From Setoptus koraiensis (Eukaryota; Arthropoda): DNA of 64,000 nt. The notes below the pieces were generated by a model. The model saw only the letters and a list, made by a program, of their open reading frames with translations. It was not told the origin of the DNA and did not search any database. The stretch covers positions 62,001 through 126,000 of the forward strand of contig CM106586.1 of NCBI GenBank assembly GCA_048013815.1. The letters run 5' to 3'. This document shows, in pieces, positions 47,408-60,677 of the stretch (position 1 is the first letter of the stretch; every line of letters starts with the position of its first letter). A program made the position numbers and the translations under genes.

Positions 47408-50400
47408 CTATTTGTGTGTTATAAAAGAAGAAGAAAAGATAAGAAAAATTGTTATGAGTAACATCACGAGATTATATCAATTAGCAATAGATTACTCATC
47501 TCACAGGTACTTACTTAGACCTTGATTGGTTAGATTCTTGTTGTACAATAAGTGCTGATTGTTGCCTTTCGGTGCATTAACGTTTGTTTGAGCATTCAAT
47601 TGTGAGGCCAATATTTGTTCCTGCAGAAGATACAAAATATTTTTGTGATGAATAATAATAGTAATACTTGTGGGTCATGGTACTTTCGTCAACATGTATC
47701 GTTTCGTGTTATGACAAACTCATTAACACACGACAGAGAGGCAATAAAAACTAGCGCATGATATCCATGCAAAATAAATTACAACAAGTACAAATACAAG
47801 TGTGCTTGTTCCTTATTAGATGATTAATTTTGGTGAAAGCAAAAGAAATAATTTACAATTGAGACCGATTTTTGCAATTTTTCTTCAATCACTATTACGT
47901 TTAACTTATTGGCGTCATTTGCAAGTCGGAATCGACTCTATAATCAGTTAATCGGGTCAGTTGGCACTAATTAAAAGATGCTTCAGCATCGGATTGATTG
48001 CATAGACAATAGATTCTGAGGTGAGCTATATCATCTAGGACGATGAGATTATCATTGAGAAGCCTATATTCATATAGCAGGCCGTATAATAGCAGTAACA
48101 ACTAGAGCAAAAGGAATATTGTGTTATAGGTTTGCGTTTGAATCATTGAGCATGATCGAGTATAAAATTGAATAGAGAAGCTCGGCCAAGTGTGTGCGTT
48201 ACAGTATGATGATTATGATTTCGGTCACGGTGACTAATGACACTGACCAATGCAAATGTGTATTGTCACAATGCAAACACACAGTGTAGTGATCAAAGCA
48301 ATAGCTACACACAAATAGAAACAAACATAAAGACACGAGACACTGACATATATTTGACCATTTCAAGACAAAACAAATGAATGGTATATGAAGCCAATTG
48401 AGCATAATATAATCCAATAATCTAATACGATATGATCAGATATGATATGTATTGAATTTGCATATCAATGGTCAATAATCAGTACTATTTACATGCTTGT
48501 TATGTATCATACAAGCATACATGTAAACAACAGTATAGTAACAACAATAATAGTAATGGTAAAATATACCAATGTCACGCTGTTTATGAATTACGATCAC
48601 AACAACTATTATCATCATACTTCATCTATTACGTCATTGTATTTTTGTCATTGCGTTAGATCATTGATGTGGTCACTATTGTTGTAATATTGTTGACCAG
48701 CAACATTACATAAGCACGTTATAAACAAAGACACACGACTGGCCACACAATGCTAATTATATTGCGCTAGCATCGCCATTGCCAACAACGACAGTAGCAA
48801 CAACAGCAGCATCAACGACAACAGCAACAACAACAACAACAACAACGGGGCGCAATTGGATAGCACAACTGCGACAACAATAGCGACACAACAGCGTTAC
48901 GTCATTCAGGCTAAAATCATTACATAAGCCGCTTCTTGTGTGTGTGTGTGCATTTGCGACAGCGAACAATGAAGCAAAAAATATTATTGTACTGACCACA
49001 AACGCAAGTAAAACTAGCACCCATGCTACTACGACCACATAACACGTTGTGATATAGTAACAACAACGAGCGACTTCCGCTGGCGAAACTGGGCTCTTTT
49101 TCAAATGTCGCGTGCTTGTCAGCAGTACTAATTTGCATACTGGACAGCAAACACGCAAACACGTAAATGCGCCTATTGCAACATGAGAGCAGATGAATAA
49201 TGCCAATACTTACGTCTATGAAGTTGTTGAGAATGGCCAAGCTAAGTTCCTGTTTTACCAATTGACTGTTGTGGTCGTTTTGATAGCAACTATTGATAAA
49301 GGTGGGCATTAGAATGGCTTTTTGTTTGTCACGACTAAAATACTCGAATGGCATAGCGCACAATTGTTCCACGATGGTGGGCCGCTGTCCTGAGGCAATG
49401 GTAAACTGATGATTTGGTAATTTAACGATTAAAATCAAATTGAATTAGTTAGAATTGGATTGAGTTCGAGTGAGCGCAGTTGTGATATTAGGCACAATGT
49501 ATCAAGTTTGCAAGAATTGAATACCTGATTGGTTGCGTTTGCCTGGGTGAAGTTGCCCAAAATGAGAATGATCTCATCCACTAGTTCCTGTTGCAAATCT
49601 TGCATTTGTTTGGCAGATATTTGTTGTTGTCCGGCATATATTTGCATCAACGTATTCACTTGACTATTGTTGTTGGCGGCCAATGCAATGTTGTGCATGT
49701 TAGCCCAGCCACCTAAACTGTTGACCTGAGCACTGTCACTGTCTGCTGTAGATGACAATTGTTGTTGTTGTTGTTGTTGTTGTGGATAATGCAAACAATA
49801 CCACAGTAGATAATTGCAAACATGACGCAATTGCAATGACAGTGCCTCGTCTTGCAGTATTGATTGCATTAATTGTAGATCAATATGGGCCACGTGATTT
49901 ATAAGACGCAAAGACAGGCATATAATAACCAATTTTTCGTAGCTCAACAATCGAGTTTGTTGTTGCTCATTGGTGTGTTGATTTGTTGTTGTTGTTGTTG
50001 TTGTCGTTGTTGTTGTTGTTGCCTGTTCGGATCTGTTATCGGCTATCGAATTGTGATCACTATTGGCGACTATGTCATCATGATAATTGATGGAATCTGC
50101 AGCATTAATGGCAGTAGTTGACAGTTGCTCAGTTGGTGGTGTCGATTTGACATTCAATGAACCAGAATCAACTAGAAGCTCGTAAATGAGAGTCAACACG
50201 CCAGATATTTGTGTCATTTTAAGAGTAGTCAACAATTGTGTGTTATCCGAGTGAACGCATTGCCTGCGCCATTCAAGTTTGTCCTGTTGTCCATCGCCAA
50301 CAATTGTTGTGTCCAATCTATCGATTATATAATCATCAAGGTGAAAGTAACAGTTTCAAGAGCAACAACAAGTAAGTGAGTGAGTGACTGGCTTTTATTA

Positions 50401-51822
50401 TTAGATGAGGGCTATTTAATTCAATTGATGTTACTAGACACACTTGGACAGCACAATGAGCACCATTAAGCGTTATATAGATGAGATAATTAGATTAGCG
50501 CCACTAGCAGGTGTGTGTGTGTGTTAATGCTCGAAAATCCATAAGCCACACAAGTCACAAGCGACAACAGTTTGTAAGTTCGGGGGGCCCCTCGTGAGAG
50601 AGTCATAACTGTTGTAGTTGCGCATACACTTGAGTGCTGCCTAATGAGCACGGTGTGCGCAATATCACAGTTCCGTTAGCGATAAACCGATAACACACAC
50701 ACACTCAAATAAACGCAAGCAACAACTTTGCAAAACATCATCAACCAACCAGACAGACATTAGATGGGCCCATTGATTTGGCCGATGTTTATAATATTGT
50801 TATAATGGCGATGATATTATCGATAATCAGCGTATAATGATAATGATGTCTCTTTTCTCTTTTTCTCATTATTACTAATATTTATTTTATACTTTTGCCT
50901 GTTGTGTGCGCCTCTCTGCACTTGCCTCTCGTTGGCGTCTCGTTGGCGTCTCGTTGGTGTCTCGTCGGTCTCTCGTTGGCTCTTTTCACTTTGGCTATTC
51001 CCTTCAGCAGCGGCCACGGCCAACAGAGGCAGTCAACAGAGGCAGCCAACAACAGTATTACTCTTGTTAGTAGTGAGTGTGTGTGTCACTTTCTATGCTC
51101 GGTAGACACTACTTAGTTTTAGTGCTTGCCGGAGGTTCAAGTAGACACTGGCCCGAGCAACGCAAGCACTGCGCCTCAATGCAAGCAGCGGCAGCTTAGT
51201 GGAGCCTCTAATTTGGTTAGTGGTTGGCGCATTCGGGGCCCACGGCGAGCAACAGAATCGAGAGTGAAATTTATCATCGTTGCGCTGTCACATATAACGA
51301 CAACAGTGGCAAGTTGAAATAAAAGTAGAGCCCAGCACAAACACGAGAAGCTTCATTATCATGTTTCTTGTTGTCGTTGTGATGGCGCGGTTGGTGTTGT
51401 TGTTGTGGCTGTTGTTGGCGCTGTTGTTGGTGCTGTTGTTGGTTGCAGCAGCGGCGGCGGCTGGCCTCATTTGGTTGCTCAGTTGGCATTGAAGCAGTCT
51501 CATAGATAGTCATACTGGCTGGTTGTGCAAGTCGCAAATAAACAAGAGCAAGAGCAAGAGCGGCACAGGCAGAGGCAGAGGGAGAGGGCCAAAGTCATAT
51601 CATGCCGTTCAATGGCCAACACTGAATGGCGACTGGTGAATGGTGAATGATGAGTGGCGAACAGGGGCCAACATTCATTCAAATTTACACCACTACCAAT
51701 GCAAGTTGGGCACCGACTGTGAGCCAACAGCCAGGCCAGAAACAAACAACGAGAACGGATAATGGAAGAGAGAATTGGGGCGAGATTTTACACACAACAG
51801 ACACTGAGCGGCTGCTGGTTGG

Positions 51823-51860
<38 letters not shown>

Positions 51861-54800
51861 ATAGCGATAGATATAACAATGCCGTGCTAGTCCGATAAAG
51901 AAGCCATCAACATCATTGTTTGTGTGTCTGCAAACCATACAAGGCTCATCAGCGCCACTTGAATCATGAGCGTACACAGTCAAAGTGAGCGTCACCAAAC
52001 AACAGTATAGCACCGCAACCAACAACCTACAACCAACAACGACCACGACATTGCAGCAACCGGCACCAACAGCAACCGTTAACAACTTTACATTACGTAA
52101 TGTAACGTTACGTTAGGTTTGATGCATGAGATGGCAAGTTTAGTCAAGCGAATACAACTTGTGCGTATAGCAGAACCAAATAGCAGCAACAAAAAGAATG
52201 GGCCACGAACAAGTGAACAGACAGCCATAGAGAGAGTGACAGATAACGGGCATCGCGGACACGGATAAACATAACAAGTGCACAAACACATATCATGAAT
52301 TATGACACTTGCAAGCTGTGTGGCGTTGGTGTTGTCGGTGCCCTTACTCCGCAACAGCAACAGCAACAGCAACAACGACAACGACAACAACAATCAGGCA
52401 CATTGACTGGGGGACAAGTCAAGCAAAAGTAAGATGCTACGCTCAGGGAGAGTGGCGCCCGATGGGAGACAAGGCCTCCATGGGAGAGGCCTCAACACTG
52501 TTGCTTGATCAAATAAAAGGCCATCATGATGATTGGTTTGCAATCAAAAGGTGCAATCTATTGTTGCATTGGATCTATTAGACTCTCTGCTTCTAATAGC
52601 TCCATTTGAACAATCACAAACATATGCCAATATTGACCTATCTATATACTGACTATAGATAGCGGACAAATGTCACTCACTCATATCGCACACAAACTGA
52701 CCATTACTAAGCAATCAGTTGTGGTCAGTTTATACAATGCAAAAGGCACAGACAAAGGGTTATGGTGGTCATGCGTATTACTTGTTGTGTGACATGACAT
52801 GACGTGACGTGACGCGACGTGACGTGATGCGTATTTAATGATGCCTCTTGTACTGGTGCACACAATTTAATCCACAAATGGTGTAGCGGTGGTCAGTGAG
52901 CAGCATCAGTGGTGGTGAGGTGCAGAAGTGCATAAAGTGCAAGCATTAAGTAGAGGAGAGTGACCTCTCAATTGGGATTTATAAATGAATAAATAAGCAT
53001 CGATGCTACTGCTAACTTCAAACATGACAACAATATCATGCATTAGTATTGACAATTTAAAATAAACAATAACAACAATAACAGTTGATCTAATAACCGT
53101 TTATGTTCAACAAATAAACACACAATAGAATAGATTACAGTTAGATTGTTCATTCGAGATGCGCACACAATTGCCATCACACAATCATTATTATTATTGT
53201 TGTGAAAGATGCTTTTGCTTTGCCAACTACCACTGAATATGATCAATGCAATAGGTCACTTTCACTCAATCAAATAACAGTTCAATCATCGTTCATTCTG
53301 ATTTGGGCCCTGATTTCATAGAAACGAATTAACAAACAAACGCCAGGTGATCTCATTGCCATTCATTCTAAGGGGCGCGTACGCAAACAACTTTTGATAA
53401 ATATACTACCGAATTTACCGTTGTATTGAACAATCGCCACCAGACCACATATATCTAATTTGATCGTTCATGGAGAATGACAATGAGCTACAATAATAAA
53501 GTTTCAACAATAATATATTGCAGCAGACGTGACTTAACTGATAACTATCAATGTCAGGCTACCACTATGAAGCCATAATGATAAAAGAGCAAAACTGGCA
53601 AAGGAGAGGCCAGATTCACATTTGTGCATCGATGCTTCGATCCGAATATGGACAAATCAATGCAAATCAATTATACATGCGATTGAATGAAAACCACGCC
53701 ATCTCAAACTATGACTATTGCAAGAGTGAACTTTTCGACTATTCAATCGCGCGCGCGCGCTTCAGATGTTTGAGCTACAATTCAGATAAATCGAAGAATA
53801 AATAACAGATAGATTATAGGTCGAGATTGGGATGTGTCTGCAAATTGGGACCATTCGCTGAGCCCACAACCAACACAACTCAATCGAGTTGCCTTCAGAC
53901 CCAACCTACACTTAGACGATATGCATGTGTTATATGCTGCTGAAAAATGAAGTTTTTTGTCTCAATTGATAATCTACTTACTTGGCTATGAGGGCCTTGA
54001 CCAAACTCGAGACGAATGTTATGCAAGACGCGGTGAAATTGAGTACCTTATGGAGATTGTTTTCATCACTATGACCACTTTGTATTTGGGACATAATCAC
54101 AGATTCGGTATCCACAATACCTACGCCCACCATGTAACTGAGGTGCATGTAAATAAAGAGAAATATTGTTGTTGTTGTTAGTTGTGCAAGATGGATTGAG
54201 ATAACATGACAGATAGATGTTATATTAAGATAATAAATGCAAATTGATTGATTGAATTGATTGTTCTTTATACAGTGCTGTTGTGGTCAATCACAGCAAT
54301 AGACTATGGGGTAAACGCATGCCAGACCACAGAAACGGCAACATCAATATCTATTCAAATCTCTACACACTCACTCGCGTACGATATGATTTGGTTGCTG
54401 TAGGCGATTTATCTGCGACATGATCTATTAACTGGACAACATAGATCAAATCTGTTCGCTACAAGAGTTATGTGATCGACCACAAGGCAAAGGAATTTCC
54501 TCTTCTTTTTCATTTATCATCCACACACTCACACACACTATTGTCAGTGTCTGGGTAAATTCTTTTCTATCTATGCGCCATCCGTTAGACTGAATTTACC
54601 ATATAGCTCATTTGATTGGGCGAAGAAACAAGAGCTTCTTTATGTTTTTCGCATCATGTTATTTCATATGATGCCGATTCTATTTGGCCATGTCATTTCG
54701 CAACAACAACCAAAAATGACCAAGAACACACACAATTATTGTACTTGTGTGTGTCGTGTGTCAATCATTTTTCTCTCAAATTTTCGCCAATTTTCAAGTT

Positions 54801-57800
54801 ACAAGGTTGATGATGAAGCGGCCAACAGAGACAGACATATTCTATTGTACATGACGTGTAAGCATAAATAGGTATAGAATATGGATGGCGGTCAATTGGC
54901 GTGGGCGCATTCCGTTTAGCAGGTGAAATTGTTGCTCAACAATGTTCTTTTTTCTTTGTCATAGTATTTTGCTGTTCTTTGCCGCCGATGATTGACTTGT
55001 CGCTAGCGCACCTGTCTATTGGTCGCTATCAATAGAGCAAGTCAGCTGAATTTTTGCTCATCGATTTGCAGTCAGTCAGTCGGGTCAGGTGAGTAGCGGC
55101 GGCGGCGGCTATTCTCTCATTTGCATGTACAAGTATAATAACATACAATATTATCGACAGATAGAGAGGGCGCAAAAAAGTTACCTGTTAGCTTACCTGA
55201 TAAAGTCGTTACAGCGTTGATGGAAGGCGTCCTTTTCCAACTTGGAGAACAAAGTCAATGGAATATCTAATATGGTGTCGGTAATTGTGGCCAATAAACG
55301 GCATAAGGACGCGGTCATATCGTCAACTACACTATCGCATCTCTTGCTTGAATTATTGTTGTTGTTGCTGTTGTGTCCACATAATTGGTTATCATCTCCA
55401 ATGGTTGCCATCACAAGAACGTTGCCGCTTGCTTGTTGTTGTGATTGGTTAATTTTGCCTGATGGATTAACACTAGAAGCTTTAGCACCTCCACTTACAA
55501 GTTGCTCTTTTTGTTGATGCGTAGTTCCTATTGTTGCTGCTGGAGGCATGCTGGCGCCTTCGGGACCAACGTCACTACCTGCCAATGAGGAGCCAGAGAT
55601 GGACGATGCCGGAGAATCATTACCAATTATAAAGCCTAATCGATGAGACAATATATCACTCAGTTGTACAATCTGATTGGACTGGAATACAACAAAACAT
55701 AAATCGGAATTGTTTCGGCATAAACTGTATACCAATTGTATCATCTTGATATAGGTTCGCGCAGGCAACGCAGGCGGCATGTGAAAATTGAGATCAGTTG
55801 AAGGCACAATCTTTCTCAATATCGATACCAAACATGATATTATATCATATTGAACAAGTGTATCTATGGCGTAACTCTCATATTGGGCCCTGAATAAGCT
55901 GGCATTGGCTAAAATATTAGATGGGGATGTTGCCAGAGATGGATTAATTGGTATCTTGCGACTAGTCAATTGTTTGATCAATTCCACCAGGAGCCTGTCG
56001 ACATTCCTCACAACACTTGTGGGCATTGAGCCAGTGCCAATCCCGGAATTCATTTGAGCTAGATCACGTACAATTCTATTTATTTTCACATATTGGGCCT
56101 TATTGTGATGACAATTGACATTGTGCACTGTTAGATTCATCTTTTCCTTAATTGTTGACTCCTCATTGTTAGAAGTACCATTATTCAAAAAGATATCAAT
56201 CTGAACTAATTGTTCCTGGATCGCCTGACATAACCAGTCGCGATTGTAATGTTTACCAGCTAACAGTAACTTATAACGCAATCTTCTACTCTTCTTTTCT
56301 ATGGCCAATAGACTTTCGCGCTCATCCGCTTGTATAGAAATGCCATTATGATTGTAAGATTCGTGATTACCAGGCGCTCGCGTCGGACTATCCGATGCTG
56401 AATCGCCGCCGTTAACTAACTCATCCGTGTCAACAATATGTTTTAAATTGTGTATTTCAATGGCCTCATTGGTGGTCATCAATGTGTCACCATAGTATTC
56501 TTTTATGGCAAAATGATGTTGCTCACTACGCAAATGAGTGAAAAGGGACGATTCGGAACAAATGAATTCTTTGCAAATATTGCACATCTTCTTGGTCATG
56601 AAAGGTTTTAACTGAAGACGTCTGGTTGAGCTACTGCCAACACCAATTATATTGGTGCCGCCAATGGACGATTGTTGATGCACACTATCCATTTGTTGGG
56701 CCTCGGTCTGACTATTGACGAAAGATTTGTAACGCTTAATACTCAATTCAAATGCTTTTTGTCTAATCAATTTCAAGTTTATCTCATGACGTCTCTTGCT
56801 CTGTTCCTGTTTTTGTTTTATCTTTTTCTTCAATGTTTGCACTCCAGCCTGATAGGCAGCCTTCACGGCGGACATTTTTTGTTCGCGATCTCGATTCTTC
56901 TGATTAGCCATTTCCAATCGTTCCTTCTCTTTAACTTGCTGTTGTTGTTCAACTTTTTGATCTTTTATTTTGCGCCTTTGCTGAATCTCCAATAATTTGG
57001 CACGTCTTTCAGCCTCAATAGTTTTGCGTCTTTCCTCCGCTGCAGTCTCTTTGGCAAGTTTCTCTTCTAATCGGCGCTGACGTTCTTCAAAAAGATCTTG
57101 AATCCGTTCTTCATGCTCCCTCTTTCGATTAAGTATCTCGTGGCGACGATTTTGCGCTTCTAAATTATTAATAAACTGAATCTCATTGACTTTTGAGTCT
57201 TCGTCGTGAGCCTTCTTGATTATTTTTTCTAATTGTTGCCGCCTTTTGGCTTCGGCTTTGAGCAATTTGTTTTCAACAGACTCTCTCAAGTGAAGTGCGT
57301 CCTCTTCTTTCCAAGCTCGCATCTCTTCCACTTTTTTCAAAATATCACGAAATTTGTTAGCTCTATCCTCAAGGATCTTTTCTCGTGCTTCTTGCGCGCG
57401 AGTCATTCTATCTTCGATTGATCTCTTCCTATGAGGACTAATGTATTTGGCATGTGACGAAGTAACTCTGATACATTTGTTAGGCCAATTGAAACTACGC
57501 GAATTGAATCTAACATCCTCAGCATCGTCTTCATCATCATCGGCTAGTCTGGTATTGCTGTTACTTCTAGATGAAAGACAAGTCATAACTCCGTTAGTCT
57601 TGGATAGGTCGATATGCCAGCCAGTATTTATTGGTTTACCATTTACTAGATACTCATTACTAGTCCGCTCGAATGAGTTATCTTCGTTTTTTGAGAGTTT
57701 TGCCGGGGCATCATTGGATCCTAGAACAATTTCGTTAATAATATGACTGAGAGTGTCCAAGTCATCATTTTTCATTCTTTTCCCTAACTCTCTCATTAAA

Positions 57801-58266
57801 CTAATCACGAGTTGGCCATATTGCTTTGGATTACGTACCGAATCGAAGCTTTGTAAAATCTGCTTGGTCAATTTGTTGATGTCATCTTGAGACAATAATT
57901 CATCCGGTGTTTCATTACTGTCATGATTGTCAACCACTGGCTGTTGTTGTTGTCTATTTCTGCTAGTTCGATTCTCCGAAGTTTGATGGGATAATTTTTG
58001 GTTCTTGAGGCTAGAAGATGGAGATTTCGTTGTGTTGGCACGAGTTTTGTTTTGATTTGCCTTGGGAGGAAGACTCGCTAAATTGTTGTTGTTTGATTTC
58101 CTCCTATTACTGTTGGATGACATCTTGTTATTTTCTATTGTCAACACATCATCTTTTTTGCCCATATTCTTAGAAGATTTTGGCCCGATAATCAACATCT
58201 TGGGTTTTGTTGACCCATATGATTTGTGAGATATTTCATTGTGAAATAGTGATGGCAATGACAATA
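47241..58266 (-). CDS. SCAPER: SCAPER homologue (S-phase cyclin A-associated protein), five exons
   Basis: The coding exons on the minus strand are 58266-55197, 50317-49525, 49405-49214, 47620-47515 and 47407-47241. All junction phases agree, giving about 1,440 residues against about 1,400 in human SCAPER. Visible parts are an N-terminal conserved stretch, a long charged coiled coil (about residues 280-506) containing NEIQFINNLEAQNRRHEIL (human NEIAFINTLEAQNKRHDVL), a C2H2 zinc finger near residue 560 (CNIC...HLRSEQHH), and a helical C-terminus with QRPTIVEQLC, MPFEYFS and FINSCYQNDHN, matching the human end. SCAPER is associated with cyclin A regulation and the ER, and in humans with cilia and retinal disease; the role here is inferred from homology. 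The start is uncertain: no in-frame ATG lies just upstream, so translation begins at Met23 (58198) or in a tiny upstream exon (58364-58382). Confidence 0.92.
47515..47620 (-). CDS. SCAPER: SCAPER exon 4
   Basis: This 106-nt exon has acceptor tcttctgcag and donor CTAA|gtaagt. It encodes EQILASQLNAQTNVNAPKGN and on to LTNQGL. It joins exon 3 in phase 0 and exon 5 in phase 1. Confidence 0.85.
47621..49213 (-). other. SCAPER intron 3-4 (1.6 kb)
   Basis: No coding content recognised; AT-rich with CAA and CA repeats near 48.8 kb and an imperfect hairpin around 48490-48526. Confidence 0.75.
49214..49405 (-). CDS. SCAPER: SCAPER exon 3
   Basis: Sixty-four codons bounded by acceptor aaatcatcag and donor GAC|gtaagt. 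FTIASGQRPTIVEQLCAMPF and the following EYFSRDKQKAILMPTFINSC align with human SGRHPTVLQKLCQLPFQYFS and LFPSLIAACYNN. Confidence 0.93.
49525..50317 (-). CDS. SCAPER: SCAPER exon 2
   Basis: The acceptor atcgatag|A and the donor CAG|gtattc bound 793 nt. The first base completes the Arg codon split from exon 1. The product includes low-complexity Thr and Gln runs and ends ILGNFTQANATNQ, matching the human IVxxGYFTxNxxxNQ region. Confidence 0.9.
50318..55196 (-). other. SCAPER intron 1-2 (4.9 kb)
   Basis: I recognise no exon or other gene. It contains a CA microsatellite at about 51825-51855, short repeats of ACGTGACGTG type near 52800, a gttacgttac-rich palindromic patch near 52090 and AT-rich unique DNA. 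Small open frames at 53.5 and 54.0 kb have no recognisable relatives. Confidence 0.7.
55197..58266 (-). CDS. SCAPER: SCAPER exon 1/2 (large 3.07 kb coding exon)
   Basis: Open for over 1,020 codons and ending ATCAG|gtaagc. It encodes the N-terminal conserved stretch, the coiled coil, the zinc finger and the first part of the helical C-terminal region. Codons upstream of the TTG at 58264 run into an in-frame TAA, so the coding start must be Met23 or come from an upstream exon through the acceptor cttcag at 58267. Confidence 0.93.
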
Positions 58267-58530
58267 CTGAAGATATTTAGGTAAATTTTGTGATAATGTT
58301 GTGGCTCAAAACATAACAATTATACAATAAATATTAGTATTAATTCTGTTATACATCTCTTACAAAATGCCACGCTTATCATTATGATGATGAAATTATT
58401 CGCCGGTAAAAATACATTTGAAAATAGCGCGAAATTTATGAAAACTGTCATTCCAGGATAATCCTCGATCATCGGCTGTGATTGCGATTAATCGCGAACA
58501 TACTTTGCATCATTCTTGTTTTGATATACA
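58267..58530. promoter_or_regulatory. Shared upstream region of SCAPER and SNAPC3
   Basis: The two genes are divergent, with only about 265 bp between their main coding exons. This segment must carry the core promoters and 5' leaders of both, so it is a likely bidirectional promoter. No TATA box is obvious. It may also contain a 19-nt first coding exon of SCAPER. Confidence 0.6.
58364..58382 (-). CDS. SCAPER: Possible first coding exon of SCAPER
   Basis: An ATG followed by six codons and one base ends at gtaaga. Spliced over a 97-nt intron to the acceptor at 58267 it joins in frame and gives the start MISVAFLLSLPSLFH. The donor has a poor last exon base (T), so this remains a hypothesis. Confidence 0.3.
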
Positions 58531-59781
58531 ATGGAAAATATTTACAAATTAGATGAAAGGCCTTGGATTTTGAATAAACCGTTAAAAGTGTCCCATTCGC
58601 TGGAGGAATGGAAGGCGTTTGGTATCGAGCAACAGGAACAGAAACTTGCTGGAATCGACGATGGACGGAAAAAACTATTGGATAAAAAACTAGATGAATT
58701 CATTGCCAAGGATGACCATCTTTTCAACACTATGTTCCATCATGGAACAACCAATGAGAAATGTCTCAAAATTGATCCTGATTGTTCATTGAAAACTTAC
58801 ACGAATCAATTGGAGCATGCAAAGAGGTTGCTAACCGATCAGTCATACAAAGTGCGCTACCTGTCCTCACTCAAATACACCAGACAAGAGATACTCATGA
58901 GACACCTAGCCTCTAAACCAATAAGAACCCTCGTAGAAAAAATTGCACAAGATAAACGAAACAAGGAAAATAGTTCGGGTGATGACAGCACATCCACCTC
59001 AGAGATTCCGACTGCTACTGAGGAGCCTGAAAATAGTCAATCAGGTGTGACTGATATTACAGCCTTGTTAACTGTTCAAATATGGGCCCAACCCGACAAA
59101 GCCTCCAAACCAAAACTCGAAAGAGAGTTATTAGTGAAGAGTGAACAAACATTAGCCGAAATAAGACCACACTTTAAATGTGTTAGCGACTTTTCCATAC
59201 CTATGGATCTAAGTGATGATCCTGACACTATAGATAGAGTGGTAAATGGTGAACTATACAAATCAGGATTTTTCCTCATAGAAGACACATTCTATAATGA
59301 CATGCGCCAGCCAACTAACACTGATCTTAGCGCTGTAATAATTGATTGGGCCAGCAATCCCGGGCGAGGAATCGGACCCTTCTTCAGTAAACGAATGGAA
59401 GAAACAAAATTTAGCGATTTAACTATCAAATTAGGCTATCCATATCTATATCTGCACCAGGGTGATTGTGAGCATCTGTTTGTCTTTTCTGATGTACAAT
59501 TTGTTAAGTCGTCTTCACTCGTAGACATTGACCAGAAATTAAAATATCCCATTGTCACTGGCACCATGATAGGCGGTAGTAACATAAAGTGTTACATGTG
59601 CCACAAACGAACACCACATTGGTACACCAGATTTAATGAACGTTTACCTGTGGACCCATTCTATTTCTGTGAAATATGTTTTCACTCATTCAACTACGAT
59701 AAAGAAAAGCAAAAAATTGGAAATTTCAAAGCCTATCCCTACATCGACGTATCGTCAATACCTGAGAGCGCCATTATGTAA
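58531..59781 (+). CDS. SNAPC3: snRNA-activating protein complex subunit 3 (SNAPC3 / SNAP50)
   Basis: An intronless gene of 416 codons, almost the length of human SNAPC3 (411). The subunit is part of the complex that binds the proximal sequence element of snRNA promoters and recruits RNA polymerases II and III, in the nucleus. The conserved C-terminal half is evident: VQIWAQPDK and LVKSEQTLAEIRPHFKC, then KSGFFLIEDTFYND, SDLTIKLGYPYLYLHQGDCE with H309, C313 and H315, and the zinc-binding cysteines C354, C357, C380 and C383 (CYMC and FCEIC), ending KAYPYIDVSS. The middle (about 148-172) is a variable acidic/Ser-Thr linker. The ATG at 58531 gives an N-terminus of family length. It is divergent from SCAPER and convergent with the prohormone gene. 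Confidence 0.95.
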   Translation: MENIYKLDERPWILNKPLKVSHSLEEWKAFGIEQQEQKLAGIDDGRKKLLDKKLDEFIAKDDHLFNTMFHHGTTNEKCLKIDPDCSLKTYTNQLEHAKRLLTDQSYKVRYLSSLKYTRQEILMRHLASKPIRTLVEKIAQDKRNKENSSGDDSTSTSEIPTATEEPENSQSGVTDITALLTVQIWAQPDKASKPKLERELLVKSEQTLAEIRPHFKCVSDFSIPMDLSDDPDTIDRVVNGELYKSGFFLIEDTFYNDMRQPTNTDLSAVIIDWASNPGRGIGPFFSKRMEETKFSDLTIKLGYPYLYLHQGDCEHLFVFSDVQFVKSSSLVDIDQKLKYPIVTGTMIGGSNIKCYMCHKRTPHWYTRFNERLPVDPFYFCEICFHSFNYDKEKQKIGNFKAYPYIDVSSIPESAIM

Positions 59782-60176
59782 TCGAGCCTGCTATTAGTTT
59801 ATTTAGCTTTTACAATTGTGATAATAATAATGTCTTACTCAACAGTTATTATGATTTTATGATATTCAAGTTCTCAACCGTATGTCCCTTCATCTATCTG
59901 TCTTCATGGATAGTCGCACATTCAATCCATAATAGACCGTTGTATCTATTTAGATATTCCGGTCGTATTCACCTTAAAGTGACATATATTACGCCGTCGT
60001 CTTTGTAGAGCAATAGTTTGATTATTCTGAGTCTGTGACCTGAGGGTAACTGTGTGTATTATGTAACCTGATTGCAATTGAACTATCTGTGGTGATTATG
60101 AGTATGTGCTTATACTTGTCAACTGTATTTCAGGTCGTATCAGATCTGATTAAGCCTAGTAGAGTCTAACAGTGAC

Positions 60177-60216
60177 AATAAAAAAATTTATCTTCAACTA
60201 CCAGTTCCATAATAAA
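60177..60216 (+). terminator. Polyadenylation signals of SNAPC3
   Basis: AATAAA at 60177-60182 and again at 60211-60216, about 400 nt after the stop codon. Confidence 0.6.
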
Positions 60217-60334
60217 TCTTTCGTTGTTCTTGTCTGCCAATTATGGTGTGCGTTATCCCTGAAATACCGTAATGTTGTTTAGATAGGAATTATCTGTTAT
60301 TATAGTCTCCATGGTTTCGATAAAATCCCTCTCC

Positions 60335-60337
<3 letters not shown>

Positions 60338-60369
<32 letters not shown>

Positions 60370-60370
60370 C
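60338..60370. repeat. (CT)n tract
   Basis: A pure CT run flanked by looser ccctctct sequence. Confidence 0.9.
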
Positions 60371-60677
60371 TTTCTCTTTTAATGTTATTGTCAATTTGTT
60401 TAGAATCAACTTAATTGTGTCACGTTCATTTATCTTAGTAAATTAATTCAGCTGTCCAGCACTGTATGTCGTGTTTAGGGCTCTAAACATGCCATTTCAC
60501 TTTTGTGTCAGTGTATGTGTGTTTAGATAGGTAAACCAAAAAGCAAAAAAAAAAATCTAGTTGTTGATGAGTCGCATCCAGATTTATATCCGAGTTTGTC
60601 AATACACAAAGTAGATGGTGATGAGGGTAGATCTTCGTGTTATGTCATTCGTAACTGGATAAGGCTATATTTCCCGG

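Larger units (their letters stand above)
59782..60677. other. 3' flanks of SNAPC3 and the prohormone-4 gene
   Basis: About 900 bp separate the two convergent stop codons. The stretch carries two AATAAA signals on the plus strand (60177, 60211) and a CT tract, and must hold both 3' untranslated regions. No clear AATAAA was found for the minus-strand gene; a TATAAA-like variant near 60580 is possible. Confidence 0.65.

Noticed and set aside
53551-53805. 84-codon frame inside the SCAPER intron
   Set aside because: Ordinary composition but no recognisable family; kept only as a note because a small nested gene cannot be excluded.
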